Made by a program: the position numbers and the translations under genes
Assembly (NCBI RefSeq): GCF_001989995.2
Contig: NZ_JAHGUP010000021.1
Coordinates: 31,637 to 95,636 of the forward strand
Direction of reading: 5' to 3'
Origin: Vibrio anguillarum
GTDB lineage: Bacteria > Pseudomonadota > Gammaproteobacteria > Enterobacterales > Vibrionaceae
DNA length: 64,000 bases
Part shown: positions 63,979 to 64,000 of the stretch, in pieces
Layout of the letters: every line of letters begins with the position of its first letter
How positions within the stretch are numbered: position 1 is the first letter of the stretch
Notes under the pieces: generated by a model
What the model was told of the DNA's origin: nothing
What the model saw: the letters and a program-made list of their open reading frames with translations, nothing else
The model's database searches: none

Positions 63979-64000
63979 ATGGCCTGTCTCTTGATCACAA
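63979..64000 (+). CDS. Start of the next gene (cut by window end)
   Basis: ATG 63979 with GAGAGGGA 6-13 bases upstream begins MACLLIT and runs off the window. In vibrios the gene after the DUF2802 gene is usually ccmA, the ATPase of cytochrome c biogenesis, but seven residues are too few to confirm that. Confidence 0.35.

Noticed and set aside
1..64000. A defence island or biosynthetic cluster
   Set aside because: All genes fit core metabolism, motility, metal uptake or translation, in orders known from vibrios; no toxin-antitoxin, restriction or phage genes were seen.

Overview
The window is a continuous stretch of Vibrio-type chromosomal DNA. The evidence is the polar-flagellum gene order (fliPQR-flhB; flhA-flhF-flhG-fliA), a chemotaxis operon that carries the ParC/ParP array-positioning genes, a cysteine-free FeoC, and an ERIC-like repeat of the kind found in vibrios. 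The gene content is core chromosome. I see no insertion sequence, integron, prophage, CRISPR array, rRNA or tRNA. I cannot name the species from sequence alone.

Layout. 1-2974: the end of a flagellar export operon (fliP, cut by the window edge, then fliQ, fliR, flhB). 3031-10447: translation and metabolism genes (smrB, prmB, aroC, a TRIC-type membrane protein, epmC, a YfcL-family gene, an FMN reductase, mnmC). 10575-14155: fabB, pdxB and asd, with a structured 220-base gap between fabB and pdxB. 14271-19987: fur, a DUF4442 hotdog protein, a LysR regulator divergent from a CidA/LrgA-CidB/LrgB pair, fldA, a DUF2788 protein, ybfF and seqA. 20098-23413: pgm, a DUF1853 gene and a Nif3-family gene. 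23499-34793: citrate synthase divergent from sdhCDAB-sucABCD, which gives most of the oxidative half of the TCA cycle at one site. 34871-37388: the zinc importer znuBC/znuA around a clear Zur box. 37561-40923: a very large predicted membrane-bound AraC-type regulator. 40924-41692: the largest gene-free stretch, holding an ERIC-like composite repeat, a predicted minus-strand small RNA with a strong terminator, and the feo promoter. 41693-44420: feoABC. 44533-51066: a HIT protein, argS, a YecM-family gene, an M16 protease and sixA. 51248-63948: the flagellar/chemotaxis supercluster flhA-flhF-flhG-fliA-cheY-cheZ-cheA-cheB-parC-parP-cheW-DUF2802. A further gene starts at 63979 and runs off the window.

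How it works together. The two flagellar blocks encode the core of one export gate (FliPQR, FlhB, FlhA), with FlhF/FlhG setting polar position and number, and the Che/Par proteins forming and placing the chemoreceptor array at the pole. Between the blocks are metal homeostasis (fur, znu, feo) and central carbon metabolism (gltA, sdh, suc), each with a recognisable regulatory site: a Fur-like box before fur, a Zur box between znuA and znuC, FNR/Fur-like sites before feoA, ArcA-like repeats before sdhC, and a CRP palindrome over the cidA promoter.

The least-explained items are the predicted small RNA at about 41232-41412, the transmembrane AraC regulator with a degenerate kinase-like segment beside feo, the threefold DEFEKLLDELHG repeat in the CheA linker, and the structured fabB-pdxB gap. 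No previously unknown multi-gene system is evident.
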